Numbered from the stretch's first letter, positions 21,501-30,002 are shown. The stretch is DNA of 64,000 nucleotides from an uncultured Rivibacter sp. (GCA_946480925.1 CAMLLU010000028.1:5315-69314), one strand, 5' to 3'. Made by a program: numbers and translations. The notes: generated from the sequence alone by a model not told the origin.

Positions 21501-24216
21501 TCCCATCCTCTCGGCGCGCAAGACGGTGGCGCTGGTGGGTGACGCCAACGGCAACGGCGTGCTCGATCCGCTCGACGTCATCCGCTACACCATCAGCATC
21601 GACAACCTGTCGGGCCTGGCGGCCACCGGCGTCGCGCTGACCGACCTGGTGCCGGCCAACACGGCCTACGTGGCCGACACCGTGACGCTCAACGGCGCCC
21701 CGGTGGCGCGGCCCGATGGTGGCGTCTCGCCGCTGTCCACCGGCCTGCGCGTGAACTCTCCGTCGGCGGCCGGCGGCACCATCGCACCCCGCTCGAGCGG
21801 CGTGGTCACCTTCGACGTGCGCGTGAATGCGGGTGTCGCGGGCGGCACGGTCATCAGCAACCAGGGCAGCGTGGCCAGCACCGAGCTGCCGAGGCAGCTC
21901 ACCGATGCCGATGGCAACAATGACAACGGCTACCAGCCGACCACCATCGTCGTCGGCAGCGCGCAGCAGGTGGCCATCACCAAGGCCGTCACCGTGGTGG
22001 GCGGCGGCCCGGCGCTGCCGGGCTCGCAGCTCGAATACCTGGTGATGGTGAGCAACACCGGGGTGGTAGCCGCCACGCAGGTGGTGGTGACCGACGACCT
22101 GGGCACGCAACCGCTGGCGTCGCGCGTCAGCTACGTGGCCGGCTCGGCCACGCTCAACGGTTCGACCACGGGCGTGAGCTTCAGCGGTGCACTGCTGCGG
22201 GCCGACCATGCAGCGACCTACGGCAGCCTGGCGCCGGGCGCCAGCGCGGTGCTGCGCTTCAGGGTGCGCGTTGCCAACGGCCTGCCGGCAGGCACGCTCA
22301 TCACCAACACGGCCCAGGTGGCGTGGAACTCTCCGTCGTTGAACGCCTCGGCCAGCGCCACCATCGCGGTGGGAGCCGTCGCCGGCGCGGCCAGCCTCAA
22401 CGGCCGCGTGTGGCACGACGCCAACCTCGACAAGCAGCCTGGCTCCGGCGAAGCGCCGCTGCAGGGCTGGACGGTGGAGGTGCTGCGCAACAACGTGTCG
22501 ATCGGAACGGTGACCACCGACGCCAACGGGCAGTACGCCATCAACGGCCTGTCGCCCTCGGCCACGGACGCCGACCAGTTCTCGCTGCGCTTCGTCGCCC
22601 CGGGCGCCAGCGCCCGCACGGCCAAGCTCGGCCTCGCCGACTCGGCCTTCACCAACGGCATGCAGTTCATCGGCGGCATCACGGCGCCTTCCGGCAGCAA
22701 CCTGCAGAACCTCAACCTGCCGGCGCAGCCCAACGGCGTGGCCTACAACTCGATCGTGCGCACGCCGGTGATGGGCGCCACGCTCAACATGGTGCGTGCG
22801 GGCAGCACCATGCCGCTGCCTTCCGCGTGCTTCGACGATCCCATCCAGCAAGGGCAGGTCACGCCGGCCGGCGGCTACTACAAGTTCGACCTGAACTTCA
22901 GCGATCCGTCGTGCCCGGCAGGGGGCGCCTACCTCATCCAGGTGGCGCCGCCAGCGGCCTACATGTCGGGCATCTCGCGGGCCATCCCGCCGGTGTCGCA
23001 TGCCGACACGGTGTCGTTCTCGGTGCCGGGCTGCCCGGGCACGGCCTCCGACGCCATCGCGACGACGAGCGCCTACTGCGAATCGCAACCGTCGGAGTTC
23101 GCTCCCGGCGTGGCGGTGCCGGCCGGCAGCGTGGGCACCAACCACTACCTGAACCTGACGTTCGGCAACGGCAGCATGCCGGGCACGAGCCAGGTCTACA
23201 ACAACCACATCGCGATCGACCCGCTGCTGGGCAACGCCGTGGCCATCACAAAGGTGGCCGCGCTGCAGAACGTCACACGCGGGCAGCTGGTGCCCTACAC
23301 CATCACGGTCACCAACACGCTGCCGGTGACGCTCACTCGGCTCAGCGTGGTCGACACGTTCCCGGCCGGCTTCAAGTACGTGCCGGGGTCCGGCCGCATC
23401 GACGGCCAGAGCGTCGAGCCGACGGCGGCGGGCAACCAGCTCACCTGGAGCAACCTGCAGCTCGCCACCAACACGAAGCGCGTGATCCAGCTGATGCTGA
23501 TCGTGGGCTCGGGCGTGAGCGAAGGCCAGTACGTGAACCGCGCGCAGGTCTTCGCACCGCAGCTGACCACGGCGGCCTCGGGCGAAGCCACGGCGACGGT
23601 GCGCGTGGTGGCCGACCCCACGCTCGATTGCTCCGACGTCATCGGCAAGGTGTTCGACGACGTCAACATGAACGGCTACCAGGACGAGGGCGAGCATGGC
23701 CTGCCCGGCGCGCGACTCGTGACGGCCCGCGGCCTGATCGTGACGACCGATGCGCACGGCCGCTTCCACCTCACCTGCGCAGTGGTGCCAGACCCCGACC
23801 GCGGCTCCAACTTCATCGTCAAGCTCGACGATCGCTCGCTGCCCACCGGCTACCGCGTGACGACCGAGAACCCGCGCGTGCAGCGCGCCACGCGCGGCAA
23901 GATGATCAAGTTCAACTTCGGCGCCACCATCCACAGTGTGGTCAAGCTCGACGTCGCCGACGGCGTGTTCGAGCCCGGCACCGTCGAGATGCGCATCCAG
24001 TGGAAGCAGCGCATGAAGCTGCTGCAGGGCGAGCTGAAGAAGGCGTCGTCCGTGCTGCGGCTCTCATACCTGGCCGAGAACGAGAGCGAGAGCCTCGTCA
24101 AGCAACGGCTCGAGGCCCTCAAGCGCGAGGTCGCAACGACCTGGAAGCGCGAGGGCGGCCATTACGACCTGACCGTCGAAACCGAGGTCTTCTGGCGAAC
24201 GGGGGCACCTCGCTGA
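15562..24216 (+). CDS. Giant exported DUF11-repeat surface protein with SdrD-B-like domains
   Basis: About 2,884 aa from ATG 15562; other in-frame starts are 15502, 15598 and 15616, and none has a strong ribosome site. A signal peptide ends near residue 53 (LALRLLAFVLLLAGGSAAHAG). Most of the chain is tandem DUF11/isopeptide-type beta-sandwich repeats, each with a DVLP or DLVP motif and a GxFVAGS-like strand (for example LRYTITVKNVG, DLVPANTTYVAGS). An SdrD-B/SpaA-like domain lies near residue 2279 (LNGRVWHDANLD) and another near 2690 (CSDVIGKVFDDVNMNGYQDEG). The end is a charged helical tail, not a sortase or autotransporter signal. A block of about 500 residues (175-680) is repeated at about 1318-1820. 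Inferred: a surface fibre or wall protein served by the neighbouring ExbB/D-AgmX-TPR apparatus and its partner OmpA/barrel protein. Confidence 0.85.
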   Translation: MIDRAGRLVAAGMGRRSAMSPGARPSAAGGARGLALRLLAFVLLLAGGSAAHAGTAFCRDYPVVNGFYMIDGNDPAITPATLPSSISIDSTDQFRCYIRNFPISAKWPQGLTSTINFANGTTGLVIFENVYYSGNMACSNTQVKIWFANGAYYAPGNNNACQELFIPIEAVRKQAPGATATIGVPFTYTITVPVMYDPATGTYLLQPSPNTLSNATIYDDLSAIGASATYVGNTAFLVNGGTRTPIGALTLGATPATMSSLGIPASDNTRHIVFSSDFNAALTNIAAGTQVEIQMTVVLDNVPANAAGTQFTNTARWWFGRVIDGVNYAPLPGQSGVSPPMTIVEPGLTLQKSASVTNLNVGTAAPFRLNVQNTGASDAWNTTVTDVLPTGMCAFDPSPTVTARLYTSDGTTPASGVLTPGTDYMVTYGSCQLSLAILSAAAKVGPTQRLIVDYQARLDAGVGQGLSFTNVAGATQWFSAAVGSAGRRQYNRTLTDGTPGVLDFQDAATVTSTTQGYFFLKSVGDLTTGTPVATSALPGDRLRYTLQIQNFTFPRLGNITIADDLDALNATTAFVPGSLALASSDLPAGAALTVNPTGGAKGTGSVTISGLELLKDQQYQVQFDVTLASALANGVNVLNQASLSGTDEFGAAWSGVSDNPYVNGPSLLGTTGDATAVRINAPGALAKANTQATAAIGQPFKYRITVPATPVDVPLYDVRIVDNLAASAANLGFVSANVVSGGSWSLTNTGSATSLVIQDVATGIDIPAGGQAVIEITVVLQNTTTNRSGLTFANTASYTYNKVNGDNTSQGAGGGATTPAMTVVEPALAITKAVSYAAPAGKAAGTPAAAGDVLQYTVSVVNNGTAPAYDADVLDLLPANLQLVAGSTTATINGVAVSGFVAQPTVLPSGALVWGARNGDGLLDIPVGSTLVLSYRAGVLSANGTPITNGAYTDWASLNGGVAGERNGAGCPSVTAPNTYCAGPAAATVSAVDPTVLAKAVASDSWTTAPSTAGDATLRVGDTVVYTLTATLREGTTNNVVITDTLPAGMAFDGVVGINGDTSTPYSSSAPFTHGDFSGPVVSGNTVTFGFGNVTNAADNNAANNGFVIQYRARVVNTLAQLPPTQQLQNNAALNYAIGGTAATPKTANAAVNVWQPVLAVSKSGVPAGGDNVLAAGEVVTYTVDIRNTGNAPAYNTQLQDVLPVGMRNAAPVTVSVSLVNAGTALPNLTPAYNNVTGVATWNFVSGVASQYAIPAGETLRVVYRAQSDASLGAGMVLTNRAQVQHYYSLDASDANAAFRKDYGASGVATVQLTTASATALAKQALASTAAIGQPFTYRITLPATPQPTALHDVRVLDDISLATTGVSLSYLSASARLASNARTWATLANAGTATSLVLHDATTGGLDVPAGDQLIVDVVLVLNDDTTNNTAGKQFTNTANYTYNSVNNDTTTQANGAPGASGAVTIVAPSLTLQKSGPATMRLGVPGSFTLNVQNTGTGTAWNAVLSDVLPNVTTAPVGGMCAAAPTGIVARVYQADGVTPVSANLVNGTDFTTSFAGAPSCTLTINLQGTATAIAPTQRLIVTYNASLDAGTNSGITLTNVAGATQWRSANPAVAGTSGYIHTTQNTLTNGTPGVLDFQDAHSLTTESPVLEFRKTVVNLTTGQNPGSTARPGDLMRYTVTLRNVSLLAVNNATLTDELDRLNATAMFVPGSLQLVSAPAGVTSSNNANGGAKGTGALDVRGINIAAAGAPGDAVTVVYEARLAPVINSGSVVRNQAQLASATSQTVSSDDPNVNGADNPAMLGDEDPTRTLIASSPLMQVRKVSQDMTGDAAVLRPGDRLRYTITVKNVGTENATGVSLRDLVPANTTYVAGSTKLNGTAVPDAAGSSALQAGVQIRAPEDATPGALRADSSSTTSNVATITFDVVVNAGVLDGTLISNQGFVNGSGAGSGVFAEVPSDDPRTPAVNDPTRDIVGPYPILSARKTVALVGDANGNGVLDPLDVIRYTISIDNLSGLAATGVALTDLVPANTAYVADTVTLNGAPVARPDGGVSPLSTGLRVNSPSAAGGTIAPRSSGVVTFDVRVNAGVAGGTVISNQGSVASTELPRQLTDADGNNDNGYQPTTIVVGSAQQVAITKAVTVVGGGPALPGSQLEYLVMVSNTGVVAATQVVVTDDLGTQPLASRVSYVAGSATLNGSTTGVSFSGALLRADHAATYGSLAPGASAVLRFRVRVANGLPAGTLITNTAQVAWNSPSLNASASATIAVGAVAGAASLNGRVWHDANLDKQPGSGEAPLQGWTVEVLRNNVSIGTVTTDANGQYAINGLSPSATDADQFSLRFVAPGASARTAKLGLADSAFTNGMQFIGGITAPSGSNLQNLNLPAQPNGVAYNSIVRTPVMGATLNMVRAGSTMPLPSACFDDPIQQGQVTPAGGYYKFDLNFSDPSCPAGGAYLIQVAPPAAYMSGISRAIPPVSHADTVSFSVPGCPGTASDAIATTSAYCESQPSEFAPGVAVPAGSVGTNHYLNLTFGNGSMPGTSQVYNNHIAIDPLLGNAVAITKVAALQNVTRGQLVPYTITVTNTLPVTLTRLSVVDTFPAGFKYVPGSGRIDGQSVEPTAAGNQLTWSNLQLATNTKRVIQLMLIVGSGVSEGQYVNRAQVFAPQLTTAASGEATATVRVVADPTLDCSDVIGKVFDDVNMNGYQDEGEHGLPGARLVTARGLIVTTDAHGRFHLTCAVVPDPDRGSNFIVKLDDRSLPTGYRVTTENPRVQRATRGKMIKFNFGATIHSVVKLDVADGVFEPGTVEMRIQWKQRMKLLQGELKKASSVLRLSYLAENESESLVKQRLEALKREVATTWKREGGHYDLTVETEVFWRTGAPR

Positions 24217-24233
24217 GCGGGTCGAGAACAGAC

Positions 24234-27200
24234 ATGCCAAGAACACTCAACTACTTTGCGCTGTGGCTGCTGGTGCCGGCCGCCGTGATGGCCCAGGCCA
24301 CAGCAGACGTGGACAAGCCCGTGATGCAGGGCACGCCGAAGATCGTGACGACGCCCTTGCTCGGAGAAACGGTCGAGAAGCAGCTGCCGCCCGATGCCGA
24401 GTTCACGCCGTGGAAGCTCGACGAGAACAGCCTGCCGCCGCTGGTGAAGGAACGCACCGAGGACAAGGAGGTGCTCGAGAAGAACGTGCGGACCATCAAG
24501 GTGCAGAACCTGCTGCCGCCGATCTACTTCGAGTCCGGCAAGGCCGACATCTCGAAGGAATACGTCGAGAAGGTGCGCAGGATCCTCGAAGGCATGAAGG
24601 ACCGCAGGAACGTGCGCCTGCACCTCGTGGGCCACACCGACAACGTGCAGCTCTTCGGCGAGGCGCGCATCCGCTACGTCGACAACGACGGCCTCTCGCG
24701 CGAACGCGCCGGCGTGTCGGCCGAGTTCTTCCAGAAGGCGCTCGGCCTGCCGCCCGAGTCGGTTACCTACGAAGGCCGTGGCGAACGCCAGCCGGTGGCT
24801 TCCAATGCCACCGAGGCCGGGCGCGCCAAGAACCGGCGCATGGAGGTGGAGGTCTGGTACGACGAGATCGATGAAAAGCTCGTCACCAGGCAGGTGACGG
24901 TGCAGGAAGAGCTCAAGCGGGTGAAGGTCTGCCGCATCGAGCAGATGTGCCGCATCAGCTACAAGGAAGGTCACGCCAAGCGCATGCGCGTGAAGAACCT
25001 CATCCCGCCGTTCCACTACCGCGAGGACAGCACGGCGGTGCCTGAGGAATACCAGCAGAAGCTGCTGCAGGTGCTGAACGACCTGGGCGACAAGCGCAAT
25101 GTCGTCGTCAAGTTCATCGGCTACAGCGACAACGCACCACTGGCCGGGCGCGACGAGCGAATCTATGCCGACCACGTCGGCATCTCCAAGGCTCGTGCCC
25201 GCCGCCTGGCGCTGGCGATGCAGGACGCGCTCAAGCTGCCGGCCGCCGCCGTCGACAGCGACGGCAAGGGTGCGGCCAACCCGGTTGCCCCGAACGACAC
25301 CGAAAGCGGCCGCGCGACCAACCGGCGTGTCGAGGTGGAGTTCTGGTACGACGACGCGTTGAAGGAACTTTCGCCCGAGCCGCAGATGTGCCCGGAGTCC
25401 CCCGAGCCGGAGACGGTCACGCGCGTCTACGAGTCGCCCAACATCACCATCAAGCCGGTCGTCTACGAGAACGGCAAGCCGGTGCTGCCGCCCAACTACG
25501 CCGCCGATCTCGCCAGCGTGATGGCCGAGATCAAGGGCAGGACGCGGGTGCGCCTGCGTTTCATCGGCACTACCGCCACCGAGCGGCTCGACCGCCGCAC
25601 GGCGCTGGCGTATGGCGACGACATTGGCCTCTCCACCGCGCGTGCCCGCACCGTGATGGACGCGGTGGGCACGCAGTTGGGCCTCAAGCCGGGACAATCC
25701 GAGCACGAGGGCCACGGCTACGTGCAGACCAGCGACGTGATCAACAACGGCTTCGTCGAGGCCGAGGTCTCGCGTGTGCAGGCCCAGGTGGTCTACGACG
25801 AGCTCGTGGACGTCGACAACCTCGAGGGACTCGACGTCACCCGCTTCGTGCGCGACGTGAGCGTGGCCAACCCGTATGCGCTCAACCTGATGCGCATCAC
25901 GGTGGACGGCAAGCCGCTGGACGACCCGGGCAAGAGCATTCCCGACGTGCAGCGCTGCACCGACGTGGCGCTGGAGAAGGCGAGCATCCAGTTCAAGTAC
26001 GACAACCTCGACGTCAAGCCGCGATTGAACGTGACAGCCTGGCCGCAATCGGTGCGCTTCCAGGACGACCCGGCTACCGACGTGGTCGACGACGCGGTGC
26101 AGTTCAAGGCCTACTCGAACTTCCCGGCGTTCATTGCCAGGAGCGAAGTGCGCCTCTTCGACAAGGACAAGTCCGTGCAGGGTGAGCCCCTGGCAGTGGT
26201 GGCGCTCGACACGGAGGGCCGCGGCAAGTGGCGGGCCGAGCTGCCGTCGTATTCGGCGCCCGGGCGCGACCTCAAGTACGTGCTGCGGGTGTACGACAAG
26301 GACGACAACTTCGACGAAACCGCGGCGCAGTCGCTGTGGGTTATCGACACCCTTGCGCCCGACGTGGCGGAGAAGGACGCCGAGCGCGAACTCGCCGCGG
26401 GCTGGGGCGAGAGCCGCCTGGCGGTCGAGAACATCCCGCTGCACGGCGGTGCCATCAAGGTGTTCGGCACCGACATCCCGCCCGGCCACCGCGTATCCGC
26501 CGTCGGCCGTGACGTGCCCGTGTCCGACGACTACAAGTTCGTCGTCGAGGAGATCCTGCCGCAGGGCCTGCACACGGTGGAAGTGTCTGTGCTCGACGCC
26601 GACGGCAACGGCGAGATGTACCTGCGCGACCTGGGCTTCGACAGGAACGATTGGTTCTACGTGGCCATTGCCGACGTCACGGCGGCGCGGTCGTCCACCA
26701 GCGGGCCGGCCAAGCTGGTTGCCCCCGACAACGCGCACTACGACGACAACACGTCGATCGATGGTCGCTTCGCCTTCTTCACGCGCGGCAAGTTCGGCGA
26801 CCAATGGAAGCTGACGGCCAGTGCCGACACGCTCGAAGGCCCTTTCGACAAGCTGTTCAGCAACTTCATGGACAAGACGCCGGACGCGATGTTCCGGCGC
26901 ATCAACCCCGACTACTACTACCCCACCTACGGTGATGACAGCACCACGGAAGAGGCAGCGCCCACGCTCGGAAAGTTCTACGTCAAGCTGAGCAACCGCG
27001 CGAACTACGGCCTGTGGGGCAACTTCAGGATCGGCTACACCGACAACAGCCTGGCACACGTGGACCGCACGCTGTACGGCGCGAACCTGCACTACGAGCC
27101 GGTGTCGGCCACGCCCTTCGGCGAGAAGCGCCTCGTGCTCGACGGCTTTGCCGCACAGCCCGGCACGGTGGCCGGCCGCGACGAGTTCCGCGGCACCGGC

Positions 27201-29357
27201 GGGTCGCTGTACTACCTCAAGCACCAGGACGTCCTCACGGGCTCGGAGCGCGTGCGCATCGAGGTCCGCGACAAGGCCTCGGGCCTCGTGGTGGCCGTGA
27301 AGAACCTGGTGCCGGTGCAGGACTACACGATCGACTATCTGCAAGGGCGCGTGCTGCTGTCGTCACCGCTGTCACCGGTGGTGAGCGACAACCTCCTCGT
27401 GGCGAGCGACGTGAGCCCGGGCAACGAGGCATACCTCGTCGTGCGGTACGAGTACTCCACCGGCTTCGAGGAACTCGACAACGTGTCGACCGGTGGCCGA
27501 GTGCAGTACTGGGTGACCGACCGCGTGCGGCTGGGCACGACGGCCAACAAGAACACCGACCCCGGCGCCGAGAACACCTTGTTGGCCGGCGACGTGACGT
27601 GGCGCCTGAGCGCCACCACGTGGCTCAAGCTCGAGACCGGTACGACCAAGGGGACGGGGGCCACGGCCTATGGCTCCAGCGACGGCGGCTTCAGTTTCGC
27701 TTCGACCACGGCGACGAGCGCTACACCGGTGACGCAGGTAGCCGACGAAGGGCGCCACGGTGCGACCCGCATCGATGGCGGTGTGGACTTGAAGGACGTG
27801 TACCAGGCCGCCAACGGCCAGGTGACCTTCTATCACCAGTCTGTGGAAGGCGGCTATGCGGCACCGGGCGCGATGGCGCTGACCGACGTGAACCAGAAGG
27901 GCTTGTCGGTGAAGACCGCCATCACGGAGCGGGTGAGTCTGCAGGCCAAGATGGACAAGCGATCGCAGGATCTGTCGCTCGACACGTCCGCGCTCGAGGT
28001 CAACGCCGACTACCGGCTGGGCGACCACTGGAAGCTCAGCTCCGGCGTGCGCAAGGACGGCCGCACCGACCACTCTCCGGTGGTGCCCGCGACCCAGGTG
28101 CAGGGCGAGCGCACCGACGTCGTGGTGCGCGCCGGCTACGACTCGCTGGGCAAGTGGGCAGCCTACGGCTACGTGCAAGACACGGCCTCGACCACCGGCA
28201 ACCGCGAAAGCAACGGACGCATCGGAGCAGGAGGGGCGTACCGCGTCAGCGAACGCCTCAGAGTGAGCGGCGAAGTCTCAGGCGGCGACCTGGGTGTGGG
28301 TGCGCGGCTCGGTACCGAACTGCTGCTTTCCGACAAGACCACCACCTATCTCAACTACGCGCTGGAGAACGAGCGCACCGACAACGGCGTGCTCGCCAAC
28401 AAGGGCAGCATGAGTGCCGGTGCCAAGAGCCGCTATTCGGAAACGACCACCGTCTTCGGCGAAGAGAAATACGCGCACGGCGACGTGCCGACCGGCCTGC
28501 TGCATTCGGTGGGTGTTGAATACAAGCCGGATCAGCGCTGGAATTTCGGCGCGCACGTCGACGCCGGCACGCTGCGCGACAACCTCACGGGCGCGAAGAT
28601 GGAACGCTCCGGCTTTGCCGTGTCGACCGGTTATGGCTTCGACGCGATCAAGGTTTCGACGCTACTCGAATACCGGCGCGACCAGGTCCAGTCCCCCATC
28701 GACCTCACGTACTCCAGCCGCAAGAACTTCCTCACGAAGAACAGCCTGAAGTACCAGATCAACCCGGACTGGCGCTTCATCGGCAAGCTGAACTATTCGA
28801 AGAGCGACAGCTCGCTCGGTGAGTTCTATGGAGGCAGCTACACCGAGGCCGTCATGGGCTACGCCTACCGCCCGGTGGACAGCGATCGCCTGAACGCGCT
28901 CGTGAAGTACACCTACTTCTACAACCTGCCGTCGTCAGGGCAGGAGCTGGTGCCGAACACTGCGGTCTCGTACATCCAGAAGAGCCACATCGTCTCGTTC
29001 GACACCATCTACGACCTCACGCCGCGCTGGTCGGTAGGTGGCAAGTACGCGCGCAGGATGGGGCAGGTGAGCCAGGACCGCGTCAACCCGGTGTTCTTCG
29101 ACAGCACGGCCAACCTGTACATCGCCCGCGCGGACTGGCACGTCGTGCGGATGTGGGACTTTGCGATCGAAGGGCGCATGTTGTCGGTGGAGCAGGCACA
29201 GGACAGCCGGCGCGGTGCGCTGGTGGCGGTCTACCGCGTGTTGAGCGACCACATCAAGCTGGGAGGCGGGTGGAACTTCACCGATTTTTCGGACGACCTC
29301 ACCAACCTGAGCTACACCCACCGTGGCGCGTTCCTCAATCTTGTGGCGAAGTTCTGA
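24234..29357 (+). CDS. Three-OmpA-domain protein with C-terminal outer-membrane beta-barrel
   Basis: 1,707 aa from ATG 24234, 17 bp after the DUF11 gene. Signal peptide MPRTLNYFALWLLVPAAVMAQ. Three OmpA-like (peptidoglycan-binding) domains lie at about residues 91-216, 254-376 and 401-526. The first two keep the ligand residues (GHTDN and NRRMEVE; GYSDN and NRRVEVE); the third has lost both. Residues about 530-900 look like Ig-type beta domains. From about 900 to the end, alternating strands rich in Tyr, Arg and Gly end in a terminal Phe (FLNLVAKF), the usual outer-membrane barrel signature. Inferred: anchors the DUF11 protein in the outer membrane, or is its secretion pore, while gripping the cell wall. 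Confidence 0.85.
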   Translation: MPRTLNYFALWLLVPAAVMAQATADVDKPVMQGTPKIVTTPLLGETVEKQLPPDAEFTPWKLDENSLPPLVKERTEDKEVLEKNVRTIKVQNLLPPIYFESGKADISKEYVEKVRRILEGMKDRRNVRLHLVGHTDNVQLFGEARIRYVDNDGLSRERAGVSAEFFQKALGLPPESVTYEGRGERQPVASNATEAGRAKNRRMEVEVWYDEIDEKLVTRQVTVQEELKRVKVCRIEQMCRISYKEGHAKRMRVKNLIPPFHYREDSTAVPEEYQQKLLQVLNDLGDKRNVVVKFIGYSDNAPLAGRDERIYADHVGISKARARRLALAMQDALKLPAAAVDSDGKGAANPVAPNDTESGRATNRRVEVEFWYDDALKELSPEPQMCPESPEPETVTRVYESPNITIKPVVYENGKPVLPPNYAADLASVMAEIKGRTRVRLRFIGTTATERLDRRTALAYGDDIGLSTARARTVMDAVGTQLGLKPGQSEHEGHGYVQTSDVINNGFVEAEVSRVQAQVVYDELVDVDNLEGLDVTRFVRDVSVANPYALNLMRITVDGKPLDDPGKSIPDVQRCTDVALEKASIQFKYDNLDVKPRLNVTAWPQSVRFQDDPATDVVDDAVQFKAYSNFPAFIARSEVRLFDKDKSVQGEPLAVVALDTEGRGKWRAELPSYSAPGRDLKYVLRVYDKDDNFDETAAQSLWVIDTLAPDVAEKDAERELAAGWGESRLAVENIPLHGGAIKVFGTDIPPGHRVSAVGRDVPVSDDYKFVVEEILPQGLHTVEVSVLDADGNGEMYLRDLGFDRNDWFYVAIADVTAARSSTSGPAKLVAPDNAHYDDNTSIDGRFAFFTRGKFGDQWKLTASADTLEGPFDKLFSNFMDKTPDAMFRRINPDYYYPTYGDDSTTEEAAPTLGKFYVKLSNRANYGLWGNFRIGYTDNSLAHVDRTLYGANLHYEPVSATPFGEKRLVLDGFAAQPGTVAGRDEFRGTGGSLYYLKHQDVLTGSERVRIEVRDKASGLVVAVKNLVPVQDYTIDYLQGRVLLSSPLSPVVSDNLLVASDVSPGNEAYLVVRYEYSTGFEELDNVSTGGRVQYWVTDRVRLGTTANKNTDPGAENTLLAGDVTWRLSATTWLKLETGTTKGTGATAYGSSDGGFSFASTTATSATPVTQVADEGRHGATRIDGGVDLKDVYQAANGQVTFYHQSVEGGYAAPGAMALTDVNQKGLSVKTAITERVSLQAKMDKRSQDLSLDTSALEVNADYRLGDHWKLSSGVRKDGRTDHSPVVPATQVQGERTDVVVRAGYDSLGKWAAYGYVQDTASTTGNRESNGRIGAGGAYRVSERLRVSGEVSGGDLGVGARLGTELLLSDKTTTYLNYALENERTDNGVLANKGSMSAGAKSRYSETTTVFGEEKYAHGDVPTGLLHSVGVEYKPDQRWNFGAHVDAGTLRDNLTGAKMERSGFAVSTGYGFDAIKVSTLLEYRRDQVQSPIDLTYSSRKNFLTKNSLKYQINPDWRFIGKLNYSKSDSSLGEFYGGSYTEAVMGYAYRPVDSDRLNALVKYTYFYNLPSSGQELVPNTAVSYIQKSHIVSFDTIYDLTPRWSVGGKYARRMGQVSQDRVNPVFFDSTANLYIARADWHVVRMWDFAIEGRMLSVEQAQDSRRGALVAVYRVLSDHIKLGGGWNFTDFSDDLTNLSYTHRGAFLNLVAKF

Positions 29358-29422
29358 TCCGGATCGTCTGCGTGGCCGGCGCCCGTTGGCCGGTGCAAGT
29401 TGCCGGCCCACAATCCGACGCG

Positions 29423-29965
29423 ATGAGTTTTTCGCAAGGTAGTTTGTCCGTGGAAGAGCGCGAGAAGAAGCTGGGCGTCCTGATGGTCTGCATGGGCAAC
29501 ATCTGCCGTTCGCCCACGGCGGAAGGGGTGCTGCGTCACAAGCTGCGTGCAGCCGGCCTGGAGAAGCGGGTGAACGTGGCCTCGGCCGGCACCCACGGCG
29601 ACTACCACCGCGGCGAGCCACCGGACCGCCGCAGCCAGCAGCATGCGGCCAAGCGGGGCTACGACCTGTCGGCACAGCGGGCGCAAAAAGTCGAAGCACT
29701 GCATTTCGAGCACTTCGACTACATCCTCGCCATGGACGAAGACAACCTGGAATGGCTGCGCGACGCCTGTCCGCCGCAGCACCAGGCGAAATTGAGGCTG
29801 CTGATGGCCTTCGCGCCCAGCAGCGGAGCAGGGGGCGTGCCGGATCCGTACTACGGCGGCCCGGCCGGGTTCGAAGCGGTGCTCGACCTGATCGAACAGG
29901 CCTGTGAAGCCTTCGTCGACCACCTCGCCCAGCGCCTTTCGAAGGCATCCGCCGGAACTTCCTGA
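29423..29965 (+). CDS. Low-molecular-weight protein tyrosine phosphatase
   Basis: 180 aa, cytoplasmic. The P-loop VCMGNICRS fits C-x5-R-S with the nucleophile Cys and the Arg of the family, and DPYYGG near the C-terminus supplies the general-acid Asp. The first 17 residues ahead of GVLMVCMGN are a non-conserved extension; ATG 29423 is the plausible start. In many betaproteobacteria this gene sits directly upstream of iscR, as here. Not in an exopolysaccharide operon, so a Wzb-type role is not indicated. Confidence 0.92.
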   Translation: MSFSQGSLSVEEREKKLGVLMVCMGNICRSPTAEGVLRHKLRAAGLEKRVNVASAGTHGDYHRGEPPDRRSQQHAAKRGYDLSAQRAQKVEALHFEHFDYILAMDEDNLEWLRDACPPQHQAKLRLLMAFAPSSGAGGVPDPYYGGPAGFEAVLDLIEQACEAFVDHLAQRLSKASAGTS

Positions 29966-29968
29966 GCC

Positions 29969-29993
29969 ATAGCCGACCGAAAAAGTCGGCTTC
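29969..29993 (+). promoter_or_regulatory. IscR type 1 binding site upstream of iscR
   Basis: ATAGCCGAC and GTCGGC around CGAAAAA match the IscR type 1 consensus (ATASYYGAC-N7-GTCRRSTAT) at nearly all positions. It overlaps the -35 region of the isc promoter, as in other bacteria where [2Fe-2S]-IscR represses its own operon. Confidence 0.7.
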
Positions 29994-30002
29994 ACGTATA
30001 AT
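29973..30002 (+). promoter_or_regulatory. isc operon promoter
   Basis: A perfect -10 TATAAT at 29997-30002 with CCGACC at 29973-29978 as a poor -35, 18 bp upstream. The weak -35 buried in the IscR site suits a repressed promoter. Transcription should start near 30009, giving a leader of roughly 95 nt that contains a CTCGG-N6-CCGAG dyad. Confidence 0.6.

Noticed and set aside
15619..23934. 2,771-codon open frame antisense to the DUF11 gene
   Set aside because: It mirrors the codon structure of the plus-strand gene, is dominated by Arg/Ala/Gly/His/Val, and has no domain or signal; a GC-rich shadow.
22323..24233. N-terminal extension of the OmpA/barrel frame
   Set aside because: It lies in another frame of the DUF11 coding region; a signal peptide at 24234 marks the true start.
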